From Haemaphysalis longicornis (Eukaryota; Arthropoda; Arachnida; Ixodida; Ixodidae), in the NCBI GenBank assembly GCA_013339765.2, contig CM023454.1, forward strand, positions 148,861,603 through 148,925,602: a DNA stretch of 64,000 nt, in the 5' to 3' direction. The notes under the pieces were generated by a model, which worked only from the letters and a program-made list of their open reading frames with translations, did no database searches and was not told the origin of the DNA. Positions 52,287 through 63,114 of this stretch are shown here, piece after piece. The position numbers and the translations under genes were made by a program. Positions within the stretch are counted from its first letter, which is position 1. Each line of letters begins with the position of its first letter.

Positions 52287-52584
52287 TCTAGTGCAGCCAG
52301 TGGTGAGCAAATTCAGTGTCAGATATTCTGCTACCAATCATATCAAAATCACTCTGTACAAACTGCAATGGAGGACAAAACACGCATGGACTGCCGACAT
52401 AGCTCAGAACATTTATTTTGCATTCCAACTTTTTAAATGCTCCTTTATCTTTATACGCACAGTGGGCAATGGTATCATCATGCTGGACTCCAATGTGCCA
52501 GTGTATTTGTCCAACAATGCTCAAACCATAGAAGAAATCATTGTTTCTGAAATAAACCAAACAGAACAAGCTATTCTTAGTTGA
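52287..52584 (+). other. Open frame downstream of a splice-acceptor-like site
   Basis: TTTCTTCTAGTGCAG is followed by about 95 open codons to a TGA/TAG at 52584 (SKFSVRYSATNHIKITLYK ... NAQTIEEIIVSEINQTE). The peptide is not clearly transposon-derived or of known family. Weak evidence for an exon. Confidence 0.2.
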
Positions 52585-53138
52585 GCGCCAGTTTTCTTGT
52601 GTGAGCCATGAATCTGGCGGAAAAGCCAGCTTGTTCTATTTCACACATCTGGAGAATGTAGAAATGTGTGGAAGCTTACCTCAGGTGCCACACACACCTG
52701 ATTGAACATAGCTTGCAGCATATGGAAAAAACAGTGAAAACATGTCTGTTACTGGTGGCTGGTCACAGAAAAGAACGAATAAATGCCGGACTTTTTTGAA
52801 AGACAACTCTAGCAGCAAGCCACACGGTCCGCAGAAGCAGCGCGACACAGGACAGTGAGCGTGCTCACCCACTGAAAGACAGCATAACTAAATAAAAATA
52901 CCTTGTATGCATTAAAATTTTCTGCCAATCCATTATGGTGACACAATTGCTACAAGCGCATTCTCATTGCACCATAATTTGCAACAGCGAATTTTGTGTT
53001 TTGTGGATGAATACCATGCTACTTTGGCTTTGTTTTTAAGCTTAATGAGTACCCAAAATCGCAATAATTGTAAGTGGCCTTTAATTTAGCGAAATGTCGA
53101 TGCTCGTCTGGTAACATTGATGTAAACAAACTTCCAAG

Positions 53139-53167
53139 ATGGCGGCGCCCATGTCTGTTTACGGCAA
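53139..53167 (+). CDS. Candidate first coding exon (short, MAAPMSVYGK start)
   Basis: CCAAGATGGCGGCGCCC around the ATG at 53139 is the initiator/Kozak-like arrangement very common in animal housekeeping genes (it also contains the AAGATGGCGGC core bound by YY1). The exon ends GGCAA/GTGAGT (53168), a strong donor. It leaves two bases of a codon. The partner exon is not certain: the last exon at 56362 needs one base, so at least one more exon would be needed. Product unknown. Confidence 0.45.
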
Positions 53168-54487
53168 GTGAGTTATCGAACTCAAATACCGCTTAATAAT
53201 TATTTACGGTCTATATTACGAGGTTTTCGAGCTTAAGTGACGCACCCGAAGCCCAAATAGCTTCGAAGCCTAGCGATTCTCTACTGTTAAGCTGTGTATA
53301 GTACAAATACCAGTGGAATCGGCCGACCTGCTTACCGGCGTTGTTGCACGTCCCGTGGCTGTAACTTGGTTGCTTCATTGCTTGCGGCTGTGCCGTTGTT
53401 TTTATAGTACTCCTTTGATGTTCAGGCATGATTTGCCGTGAATGAAACCTGCCTGGTTGCATCGATATCGTTGAAAACCGCGAAGAATGACCGTTACGAT
53501 TTGCCGATCTTCGCTTCGAGAACTTGTGACGATGCGATGACGATTGGATGTCTTGTGAGTGAGAGAGTGCGAATCAGTCAGTGATCGAACATTCTTTTGA
53601 AAACATTTAAATGTGATGAAATCTGATTTTTATGAGGTTGAAATTTACGGGTAAATTTGTCCGCGGTAAGGCGAGGGCGACGCTCACAAATGTTGCACAC
53701 ATCGGTGGCGCAGCTGCGGGTATTGCGGACGTTCAATGGGAATGCGTAGCGAAAATTAGAAGTTGATTAAACACTGAAAGCGTGCATAATAACCGAACAT
53801 AATAGACAGGACGAGATTGCAATAGACGTTTGCATGTTTTGGAAAATGTAGTGAGCACCTTGCTTACACGTTGGTTGGCTTCGATGGCCAAACAATTATG
53901 GTGGTTTTTGCTTCAGCTGTCAAATATTACCCCACAATGGAGTAAGCTGGAATGCTATCCCCATACACTGCAGGGTGTCGTTATGTTCTAAATGTCCATG
54001 CAATGCATCCAGTACTGTGGGCCCACTGTCGCTCAGCTGAATGCTGGGGAGTGCCACATTTTATCAGAAATGTGATGTGTGCCTGACTGTATCAAAATTT
54101 GCCCGGATCCACAGTACAAACGTCAGGAGTTCCTCCACCACAATTTAATCTGGCTGGTGTTGTAGTGGCCAAGGCCAAAAGGCGTTGGCTAAGAAGCTAT
54201 ACACAAGTTTATGCATCTTGCCTATGCCACTAGTGCGTATGTATACAAAATATGCGGGCACGCATATATGCATACACCAGCATATATGCTTACAGAATGC
54301 AATGCATGCTAGATGAAAAAAATTTGTTTACCTAATGTCAATTGATGTGGTAGTGCTTGAACCGACACTAAGCGCTGCTTAGTGACTGTTACTTATGTTG
54401 TTCTGTGTGACTAGTACAGCCACTATTCTGGGTTCGACAGTGCATGATTACCTTGGCATTGTTTATGCTGTGAAGTTCTAAAGCGTG

Positions 54488-54709
54488 TGGCTAAGGCGTT
54501 GTGCTGCTGAACACGAGGTCGCAGGTTCGATTCCCGGCCACGGCGGCCGCTTTTCTAATCGAGGCGGAAAGCAAAATCGCCCGTGTGTACGAGGTTGCGG
54601 CGCACGTTAAAGATCCCCAGGTGGTCAAAATTTATCCGGAGCCCTCCACTATGGTGTGCCTCATCACCTGCGTTGCGTCGGCGCATTAAACCCTACAATC
54701 AATCAATCA
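54488..54709 (+). mobile_element. Ruka-type tRNA-derived SINE, 5'-truncated
   Basis: It contains the B box (AGGTTCGATTCCCGG), then the tick SINE body (GGCGGCCGCTTTTCTAATCG; CACGTTAAAGATCCCCAGGT; GGAGCCCTCCACTA) and an (AATC)n tail. It is flanked by the direct repeat AAGTTCTAAAGCGTG (54473-54487) and AAGTTCTAAAAGCGTG (54710-54725), a LINE-type target duplication. The A-box start is lost. Confidence 0.85.
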
Positions 54710-54824
54710 AGTTCTAAAAGCGTGATGATGAACACAATATCAGCTGAATTGCATGGCCTGTTTCTTTGAAACTATTGGAGGGTAGAAGAGAAAATGTTTG
54801 GGCATGTTGGTTCATACTCACACG

Positions 54825-54957
54825 AGAAACATAGTGCAGTAAAAACACAAGTCGAGGACGGGACAAGTGCAAAGTTTCAACAAATTCTTTATTGCAGGAC
54901 CAGCGCATATAAACACATCTGGCTCGTAAGAGGAGAAAAGGAAACAAAAACAAACAG
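54825..54957 (-). repeat. Dispersed repeat, copy 1
   Basis: The minus strand shares CCAGATGTGTTTATA, GCTGGTCCT, AAAGAATTTGTTGAAA and CTTGTCCCGTCCTC with the plus-strand copy at 55592-55728. The family is unknown; it may be part of a retroelement 3' region. Confidence 0.7.
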
Positions 54958-55591
54958 CAAAAGATGAGAGACGAAAACCGCCACGTGGTTTGCAGGGCGG
55001 GAAAACAAAACGTACAAACCACATACAGACATCTGGCCACTAGAGAAACGCTACTTTTTGCGCACTACTTGCCATGAATGGGGCTCCATTTTTCAAATTG
55101 ATGAATACCAATTCGGTTGTGTTTTAAGAAATGTTACAAAAGGCAAAAGTAGCAACTGGTCCTGATAAATAGTGATTATAAAAGTTCCCTCAGCTTTCTT
55201 GCAATTCTCAAACCTACTAAACTTTAAATCGGTATAAATTGGAATCAATACGCTCACATGCCAAATTGTTTCGGTGTCTGCGCTTGTGTCACGCAGTGGT
55301 GTAGCCCCAAGCTAGCACATCAGGATGGCTAGGTTCTGCTGTCTCACCCTTCGGAAGACGCTCCTCTCCGTTTTCTTTATGCCGACGCACGGGCAGGCTA
55401 TGGCGGCAGCGTCCACCACTCTAGCCAGGCCGTGGCCGACGCTGCAGCGTTTGGGACGCCGCCCCCGCGGATTTCAAGTAACGGCTGGCAGAATCTCTGG
55501 TTTCACTCGTTGTAGAGCCACGTGTGAGAAGAATTCAAGGGATATCCCATGGGAAATTGTTGTGGGTGTCGTTTAAAGCTTTGCTTTCCAA

Positions 55592-55728
55592 CAGTTTTTC
55601 GTTTTTATGTTTTTCTCTCTTTCTCTCCTATTACAGGCCAGATGTGTTTATACATGCTGGTCCTACAGTAAAGCATTTATCGAAAGTTAGCTCTTGTCCC
55701 GTCCTCACCCCATCCTTTGCTTCTACTG
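55592..55728 (+). repeat. Dispersed repeat, copy 2 (inverted relative to copy 1)
   Basis: Matches 54825-54957 on the opposite strand through CAGATGTGTTTATAC, TGCTGGTCCTACAGTAAAG and CTTGTCCCGTCCTC. Between the two, 55300-55560 is GC-richer with a 83-codon open frame of no known family. Confidence 0.7.
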
Positions 55729-56361
55729 TGCTGTTTTCTGTGTGGTCTAACATTGTTACACTCTTTCTTTTTTTTCTTTCTTGCACGCATATTTCGGCAG
55801 ACTTCACAGGTTGACAAAATGACAGGTGCAATTCAATAAGGTAGGGCAGCTAGCAAACTTATACTAAAATTTATCTGTACTACTTGCGTCACTACACACT
55901 GTCACAGCCATCACTAACTCGGGGGAGGAGCCGCACCCCACTAATGAGAGGGTGGGGAATGATGAGTGGGATCACGACTGTGCTTACAAGAAGCAGATGT
56001 GGTCCTCACTAGTGTAAGAAAGTCATGGAAGCGTGATGCAGCTTCTTATGTGTGACAGTTACGAACGAGTAGAATGCCGCTGTCTCCCTTCCGCATCATC
56101 ATTCCTTCTCTCGGTCTTGCCATCTTTGACATGCTGGCCACGTCATCCAGCAAGATGAAGAGCATAACATTGCCCCTTCCAAAGGGGCAGTGTTATGTCA
56201 CCCATGCCTCATTGACATGGACCCTCCTTTAAGGAGTGCGTGTGTGTTTGATTATGCATATATGTGAACTTTCATTGTGCCATGTAATCCTGTAAAAGGA
56301 GAAATTGATTTTTTTCTCCTTGCAATCATTTGTCTAACTGTTACTGCCCATTTTTTGCCAG

Positions 56362-56597
56362 GACCTGTTACTCCCAGGGAGCCACAAGCCAGGACGCAAC
56401 AAACTTGGTATAAACTTGGCACCACTTGTTATGTTGCTGGAGCCCAACTTCTGTTCATGGTCAGCGGAGTAGGGTGCCTCATCTGTTTGAGCTGCGTGTT
56501 AGAGCCAGGACACTTGCGGAGCAAGAAGAAAGTGATTGCTGTGGAGCGATTCAGTGATTTTGTTGCTCATGCCCTGCCAAAGTGCAAAAAAGAATAG
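56362..56597 (+). CDS. Candidate terminal exon of a small membrane protein gene
   Basis: The acceptor CCCATTTTTTGCCAG (56361) is followed by 78 open codons to TAG at 56595. The peptide has a polar start (PVTPREPQARTQQTW), one strongly hydrophobic segment (QLLFMVSGVGCLICLSCVL, about residues 30-50) and a basic C-terminal tail (HLRSKKKVIAVERF ... KCKKE), the layout of a single-pass membrane protein. It enters with two bases of a split codon. A possible poly(A) signal is AATAAA at about 57821. It may belong to the gene starting at 53139, but an intermediate exon is not located. Family not recognised. Confidence 0.4.
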
Positions 56598-57908
56598 TTT
56601 TGCAAAGAATTATTAACACTGCTAAACTTTTTTCTTTGCGTGCGACATGGCCAGCAGCGACATGGCCAAAGCATTTTTCATTTTGGTTCCTATCGCTTTG
56701 GTACGAGGGCGTGGCTCAAAAAGATATCCTGAAGATAACTACATGTACGGTTCTCATTGCCGGCCTTGACCGGGGTCAACTGTTGTATACCCAACTTGGT
56801 CACTTGTAGGGCTGGCAAGCCACCTTGAGGAAGGTGCTACAAGAGGGGCGCAGCTTATCTGAAAGCGCCACAGCCCCTGAAGAAATTTTTGTCGAGTAGT
56901 GCTCCTGCTACTGCAAAACATTATGCTTCCGCGCAAGAATGACGGCGTTGCCACGCTTGAAATATGGCCAAGTTGGAACTGTTTTGCACACACTCAAGCG
57001 TTTCCGCATGTGCGCAAACGAGCGTCATGCCAAAAAAAAGCTTCTCCATGTAAAGACAAAGTTGGTAAAGGTTCTGAACGTTTGAATGAACGGGTATGCT
57101 CAAAAATTAATAATGGTAGTCAAGCAGGCAGATATAGTACCTGTGTGGTTTAGTTGTGCACTTTGACTTCTGCATAGGTGAGAATCGGGTCCGGCTGACT
57201 GATACTGACTTGTGACTAAGTGCTGAATTCGAGGTGCTGACTGGTGATATACATACTGACTGGAACGGTCGGTACTGATTGTTACAGCCACTACATCTTG
57301 GGCCAGCAGTCACACTGTGAGAAAAGCGAAGCTGGTGAGGTTGGAGATTATTTAGCCCCTCCTGACGGGGCGTGCCGCTCCTACCCAGCAATTTTTTGGC
57401 ACACTGGCCCCCATTGTCGCTGGCTGCCTCGGGTAGGTCACTATCTATGAAGCCAGTCGTGGTTTTAGCCACGGCAAAGTAAAAAAAACAGCGGAGATGG
57501 ATAGATCCTGTCTTTCATCCTCTTCAGCTGACTATACACATAATCCACATGGATTGTTTATGTATTGTTGTTGAAGTGCAGTTATATAGAATTTAATTTC
57601 TCCATGTCAGAATATTTCTCCAATGCCAGAATATAATTTTCAATGGGTACGTGTGCCTTTCATGGCCATTGCTATTGTTTTTGGTGCCTACAGTTTTGTA
57701 CACCTCAATGTAAGCACACAAATGACACAAATATATTTGTTAATTGCAGTTGTACGCCTTATAGCATAAAACCTGCATTACAAGTGTATGTCGGTGTATA
57801 TATTTGTGTGGATTGTTATGAATAAAATTTATTTACTAGTGCGATTCCTTTTTTGTGTTGCATCTTGTCATTATAGTTTGTATCTGCTTGTCCAAGTGTC
57901 AGTTCTAC

Positions 57909-58148
57909 CCGCCGCGGTGGCTCAGTGGCTAAGGCGTTGCGCTGCTGAGCACGAAGTCGCGGGTTCGGTTCCCGGCAGCGGCGGCCGCTTTTCTGATGGA
58001 GGCGAAAAGCAAAAACGCCCGTGTGTACGAGATTTCGGCGCACGTTAAAGATCCCCAGGTGGTCAAAATTAATCTGGAGCCCTCCACTACGGTGCACCTC
58101 ATCGCCTGCATTGCGTCGCCGTGTTAAACCCTAAAATCAATCAATCAA
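57909..58148 (+). mobile_element. Ruka-type tRNA-derived SINE, full length
   Basis: It begins CCGCCGCGGTGGCTCAGTGG (A box) and has GCGGGTTCGGTTCCCGG (B box), then the tick SINE body and an (AATC)n tail. The flanks are CCAAGTGTCAGTTCTAC (57892-57908) and CCAAGTGTCAATTCTAC (58149-58165), a 17-bp TSD with one mismatch. The 3' tail recalls a LINE partner that supplies the reverse transcriptase. This is the main pointer to a tick genome. Confidence 0.92.
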
Positions 58149-58654
58149 CCAAGTGTCAATTCTACAAGTAACCTTGACTGCCAGGTCCTGCTTAACAGAT
58201 TGAAATGAAAATATGGCAGCAAAGCAAGCCATAAATCCTACTTTATTTTTCACTAAGTGCAGACAATATTTTTACTGAAGAGTCGTCAGTTCGTCTGTGT
58301 ACACTAGCTGGCAGGAAAGGCCTCCACGGCACTATTACAAATTTAAAAGTTCCCAGTCATAACATGAATGGGATGACAACTTGACCAAAATGTTTAGAGG
58401 TGGCACAACTTTTCACTGCGACCGATAGCATTATCTACCTGTCTGCTCTTGCCTGAAATGGCAATATCTGGTGTACACCATGGTTTGCTCACTGTTGAAA
58501 GAAATACCCTAAATCCTGAAGGGCTGCGATAAAACACCGGTCTGTCAAGGGAGCACCAAATTTCTAAGTCAATACAAAATCTGAAAGTAAAGGTCCTCTA
58601 TTAGTCTAATGTAGTTAAGTGACCTCAACAGCTGAAATACGCATCCTTTTTGCA

Positions 58655-58910
58655 GGAGGGGGGGAGGGGGCTTTGTTTTACGTGCCGAAGCTGCACATGC
58701 TCCTTGAAGGACACCACATTAGGAGCTATGGATCAAGTTGTACCACTTGGGGGCCTTGAAATGTGCAACGAAGTCTCTATACAGAGGTTTTCTTTTCCAC
58801 CTCTACCAGAAAAATGGCTGCCACAGCTGGGATTGAACCCACGTCTTCGATGATGGCAGCAAAACATCCTAGTTGCTGGGCAGTTACAGTGGGTTACCGC
58901 AAGACACGCC
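58655..58910 (-). mobile_element. Diverged Ruka-type SINE, minus strand
   Basis: On the minus strand it reads a B-box-like GTGGGTTCAATCCCA, then GGTAGAGGTGGAAAAG, GGCCCCCAAGTGG and CGGCACGTAAAAC at the 3' end, matching the order of the Ruka body at much lower identity. No clear TSD. Confidence 0.65.
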
Positions 58911-60983
58911 TGCTTAGGTCGGCTTTATTGCACGACACCTACGCCATGCAAGAAAGCCTAATGCATGCAAAACCTTGCCCAAAGCCAATTTGTTCACTCT
59001 GGTGTACATTAGATGAAGTGGAATGTTACCAGTACAGAGTTTATGAGCTGGGAAGAACCATCTACTCAAGAGAACGGCATGAGCAAGACATTGAGTTATT
59101 ACTTGTTGGCAATGCCTGCAGTAACATCCTGGTCCTAGTAGGCATGCATAGCAAGGGCCTCTTTTGAATGACTGGAAGGACTGCATCCAGTCAAATATAT
59201 ACTGCTATTCACAGCATGTTGAAGAACCACATCCATGTGTGCCAAATTTTGTTCACTGCTCCGCTGTCTTTTCTTCACCTTTTTTTTGTACCATTTTCTA
59301 ATCAGTGCACACACTCTCGTGTTAGGTCGTGATTGCCCAAGTTATCTTTGACCTCAGCTTTCAAAGCTGTTACACTAAAATTTATTATATTTGCAGTTAC
59401 TTTTTCTACTTGCACGTGATTTGCAGTACCGAATTTTATCATTGTACACTTCTAGAAAAAAGGAATATCGCAGGAGTAGTGCATCTAATTCCTTTGGAAG
59501 ACAATGTTTTTGTTTTCGCAATCTGATGTAGCATGCACAGTCGGCGCTTCATTTTCATTGTTTTCTGTGAACTACATATCCTCCATTATAAAGAAGAGTT
59601 TGGAAGTCATTTGACTACAGGAAGTGCAAGTAGGAGCGCTTGAGTGGAGGAAGCACAGCTTGGTCATCGTTCTGATTTGTTTTTTGTTCAGTACGACGAC
59701 TGTGTGTGACACTGAGCTTCGATATCAGTTGAAATAGTTGGCCTGTCCTTCCGCCAGTGGAGCCTGTGGGGCCAATACACTGCACAAGCATGAGGCAATA
59801 AAGCCACACAGGCCAGAATCCGGATATATATATTGTAAGAAAACTGCGCCTCTCTCACAAAGCCATGTTGATTCCCCGAGCTGGGGCTCCCCGCTTTTTC
59901 CGCCCCTCCAAGTTGGTGGCTTCCCTCTTTGCTGTCGTAGTAAATTGACCACTGGCCATGCTCAGCTCCTTTTTCCCAAGGCTTCACACCTCTACAAGTA
60001 CCAGACTCCGCTTAAGATGAACTCCATGTGCCATGATTAAGATGAACAACACTTTTGTTCACTTGTAACATCCACAACGCAATAACGTCCGCTGAAGACG
60101 AATTTCTGGTAATACAAATTTTCGCCGTCCCCTCGAGTTTGTCTTAATGTATATATATATAATGCTAACCGTCTCTCCGCACTATCGTCCGCTGCGCATC
60201 CTGTGCAGCTACAGCACTCACTAAGTGGGTCCAGATGGACCCTGCTCCTAGTGCCTCCACACTATAACAGTACCCTGTCCTTGCCAATCCCTGAGAGAGC
60301 ATGCGCCACTATTCAGGGCACACACAGGCTTGAATGACAGGCTTCACTCAACAGCGGGCACAACACTACAAAGTGGGGAACCTAGTGCTCCCGCATAAAA
60401 ATAGTGCAGGTGGAAACGTTATCTGTTGTGTAGTCCTCTAAACATCTTGGCTGTGACTCTTATAAGGCAAAAGCTGTGTCACCAACGGCTACTGCAGACC
60501 ATTTTTGAAATAAAACTTTTTCTAAGATCATGCCAAGGTCACACCGAAATGTGCACAACTTTAAAAAGGTCACCTCCAGATGAAATCTTCCGACAGTGTT
60601 TTCGGTACCTTTAAAGTGTGCCATGCTTTGTGCAACAATAACACAAGGAAAGATGCACAAAATTTGTGGTAAGAAGCATGCTAAGCCCCTTGTTAGTTGT
60701 GCGATGAGACACCTTTGACTTGACATAAAGCTTTCATTGGCCAAATCAGCTGATGTATCAGGGACCACTTGAAAATGTGCACCATCGGTAGAAAATTACA
60801 CTGGCCGTTTGAGTGCAACATTGTAATTGTGCACCCAAGTTGACAAAAAGAAAAATAGTGGAAGAAAGCACGGATGTAATGGCACATAATGTAACAAACG
60901 TTTCGTATCAAATGAAAGAACAATTTGTGAGTGAGCCCCCTCTTTATCAATCTACTCCAAGGAATGTGCTCTTGCCAAACGCC
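58911..60983. other. No recognisable gene
   Basis: AT-rich with scattered open frames of 60-130 codons, none with a known motif. A (TA)n run lies at about 60150-60165. An AATAAA at about 59797 and an unplaced proline-rich frame are present at 59740-60040. Confidence 0.5.
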
Positions 60984-61049
60984 TGTGACCTTTTTTTATG
61001 CTTCTTATACCTGATCCTGTGACCTTTTTTATGCTTCTTATACCTGATC
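60984..61049. repeat. Tandem duplication, 33-34-bp unit
   Basis: CTGTGACCTTTTTTTATGCT and CTTATACCTGATC occur at 60984 and again at about 61018, with one T fewer in the second. Otherwise non-coding. Confidence 0.85.
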
Positions 61050-61877
61050 GACATACCCTAAATAAATCGGTTGCAAGTAGCGCCCGTCCTGTCTGTTTAA
61101 TGTCCTTGTGGTCTTCGCACCCAGAACTGATGCACGTACCAATGAGCTCTTGAAGAGTGGTTGGAAGGTAAAAGTAGCTATGGTGCAGCTGTTCCACTAG
61201 TAGAAACAGAAAATCCGGGGTGGTTGGGTATAAAACAGATTTTCACCCAAAGGCCAAATTGGGCATAAAACAGCACATCATCCTATCCTAACGCCGAATG
61301 CAAACACAAAACAGTGCGGCACTTTTCTGCTGTATATGTGGCAATTATTTGGAAGCAGTCTGTACCTGCCTTGCTGACATAAATATAAGCGAAGCAGGCA
61401 TCATAAGTGGGTAGCACAGGTCACAGCTGTAACTAGAGCTTCTATGTACAGTTAAAAAGCATTGTGCGTTTCGTTGTTCGCCCTTCGCACAAACTTAAGA
61501 CTACATGCTCAATAAATTCTTCTGAACGGAACATACATATACCGACACACGTCAAAATATGCGACTACAGATCCCACAGGCTAGAATGCACTACTAACAT
61601 ACTGAAGCGGAGCTTGCACGCTCTAGTAGAATGTAAAACCATGTTGAAGCACACTAGGTTATCTAGAAGTTCTGAGTTATTAGTCACTACTGCTAGGCAT
61701 ATTCCATCACAACTATGAGATAAAAGTGACGGCCGGAAGCACGCCGGGCAATACACGAAGCAGCACAGGCACCAATGTCGAAAGCTTGCAGGAAGCGTAA
61801 CGCTCGCCTTCCACTCTCAGATTACTTGGCACAAACGGGTGGTGGTGCTGCACCAAATGCACCACGGTGAGCCAACT

Positions 61878-62272
61878 TCACACAAGGATCGCACGGAAAA
61901 CACTCAGCAGCAGTTTGAAGAAAGCAACCAGCAAGAAGGGCACATTGCAGGAGCTTCCAAATAAAGCTGGGCTACTGATTCACTGTAGCTCGGCAGACGC
62001 GTCCTGTAGGTGATGGGCAGCATAGCTGAGCGAAGCGACTAAAACCTGACCGCAACACGGTCGTCGTTCAGTGCGCGTTGCAACACTTCACACAAGGATC
62101 GCACGGAGAACACTCAGCAGCAGTTTGAAGAAAGCAACCAGCAAGAAGGGCACATTGTAGGAGCTTCCAAATAAAGCTGGGCTACTGATTCACTGTAGCT
62201 CGTTTAGACGCGTCCTGTTGGCGATAGGCAGCACAGCTGAGCGAAGCGACTAAAACCTGACCGCAACACGGA
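61878..62272. repeat. Tandem duplication, 209-bp period
   Basis: CTTCACACAAGGATCGCACG to GACTAAAACCTGACCGCAAC occurs at 61878-62062 and again at 62087-62272, nearly identical. Each copy contains AAATAAAGC. Confidence 0.92.
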
Positions 62273-62413
62273 CGTTGCAAGTGTTGCCAGCGTAGCCGTG
62301 AGGGGCAGCGTTCAGCGTCGGTTGCGGTCAGGACGAAGCAGTGTTGCCAGCACGCGTTTGTAGAGTATGCTGGCAACAACGTCCGTGTTCCAGTCAGGTT
62401 TTAGTCGCTTCGC
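62237..62413. repeat. Inverted repeat around GCGAAGCGACTAAAACCTGA
   Basis: 62237-62290 and the complement 62370-62413 share GCGAAGCGACTAAAACCTGA, AACACGGACGTTG and GCCAGC. ACTAAAACCTGACC also occurs near 46744. It could be one end of an unrecognised TIR element. No transposase. Confidence 0.6.
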
Positions 62414-63114
62414 CCTTGCCCCGCCGTGATGAATGGCGATGCGCTGAAAAGAAGAAGCAGAAGAAAGTTGCTGTCGGAGGTTAGGGGAGGTAGAGATAGT
62501 GAACTGCAACTCTCAGGCGAGGCAGAACAAGAGAGAGAGAGAAAATAGCCGGAAGTTGCGAGGGCTGGTAAACGAGGGAGATAGAGTGTAGAAGGGGACC
62601 TGGCTAAAATATACACCATTTTCCTTGCTAGAAGTGGGCGCCGCCATTTGCTTTTTCTGACCGGACCGCTAGCGCCGTCTATGAAGCGACCGCCGAAACC
62701 TCCGCGCTGGGCTGTTAAGGGCTCCGTTCTTTCCGTGCGTCTGCTCGGTACCCGTGCATTTCCGAGTGAACCGTAGTGGTTTGGCGTTAAGTTAGCGGTT
62801 GCAGTGCTTGTGTGTGTGTGTGTTCTGTTTTGTTTTCATCATCTGCGTACGGATTTTAGGTCCTAATGTGCTGCCAGAGTGGAAAATGCCGACTTCGGCT
62901 GTTGCAAGCAGTAGTAGCAGTGTGGTGGTGGTGCCGGTGGTGCTCCGCAGTTCCGCGATGCAAACGTTCCGGTATGGCACCGACTGATATTGAATCGATA
63001 TCGGGGAGTAAATACGTGTTTTCAATGCCACCGTGCTTGTTATGTTCACTGATTAGTGGTGTTTACGGAACCGCGGACGTCGAATGCGGAGCGCGCACAG
63101 CATATGTGGGTCAC

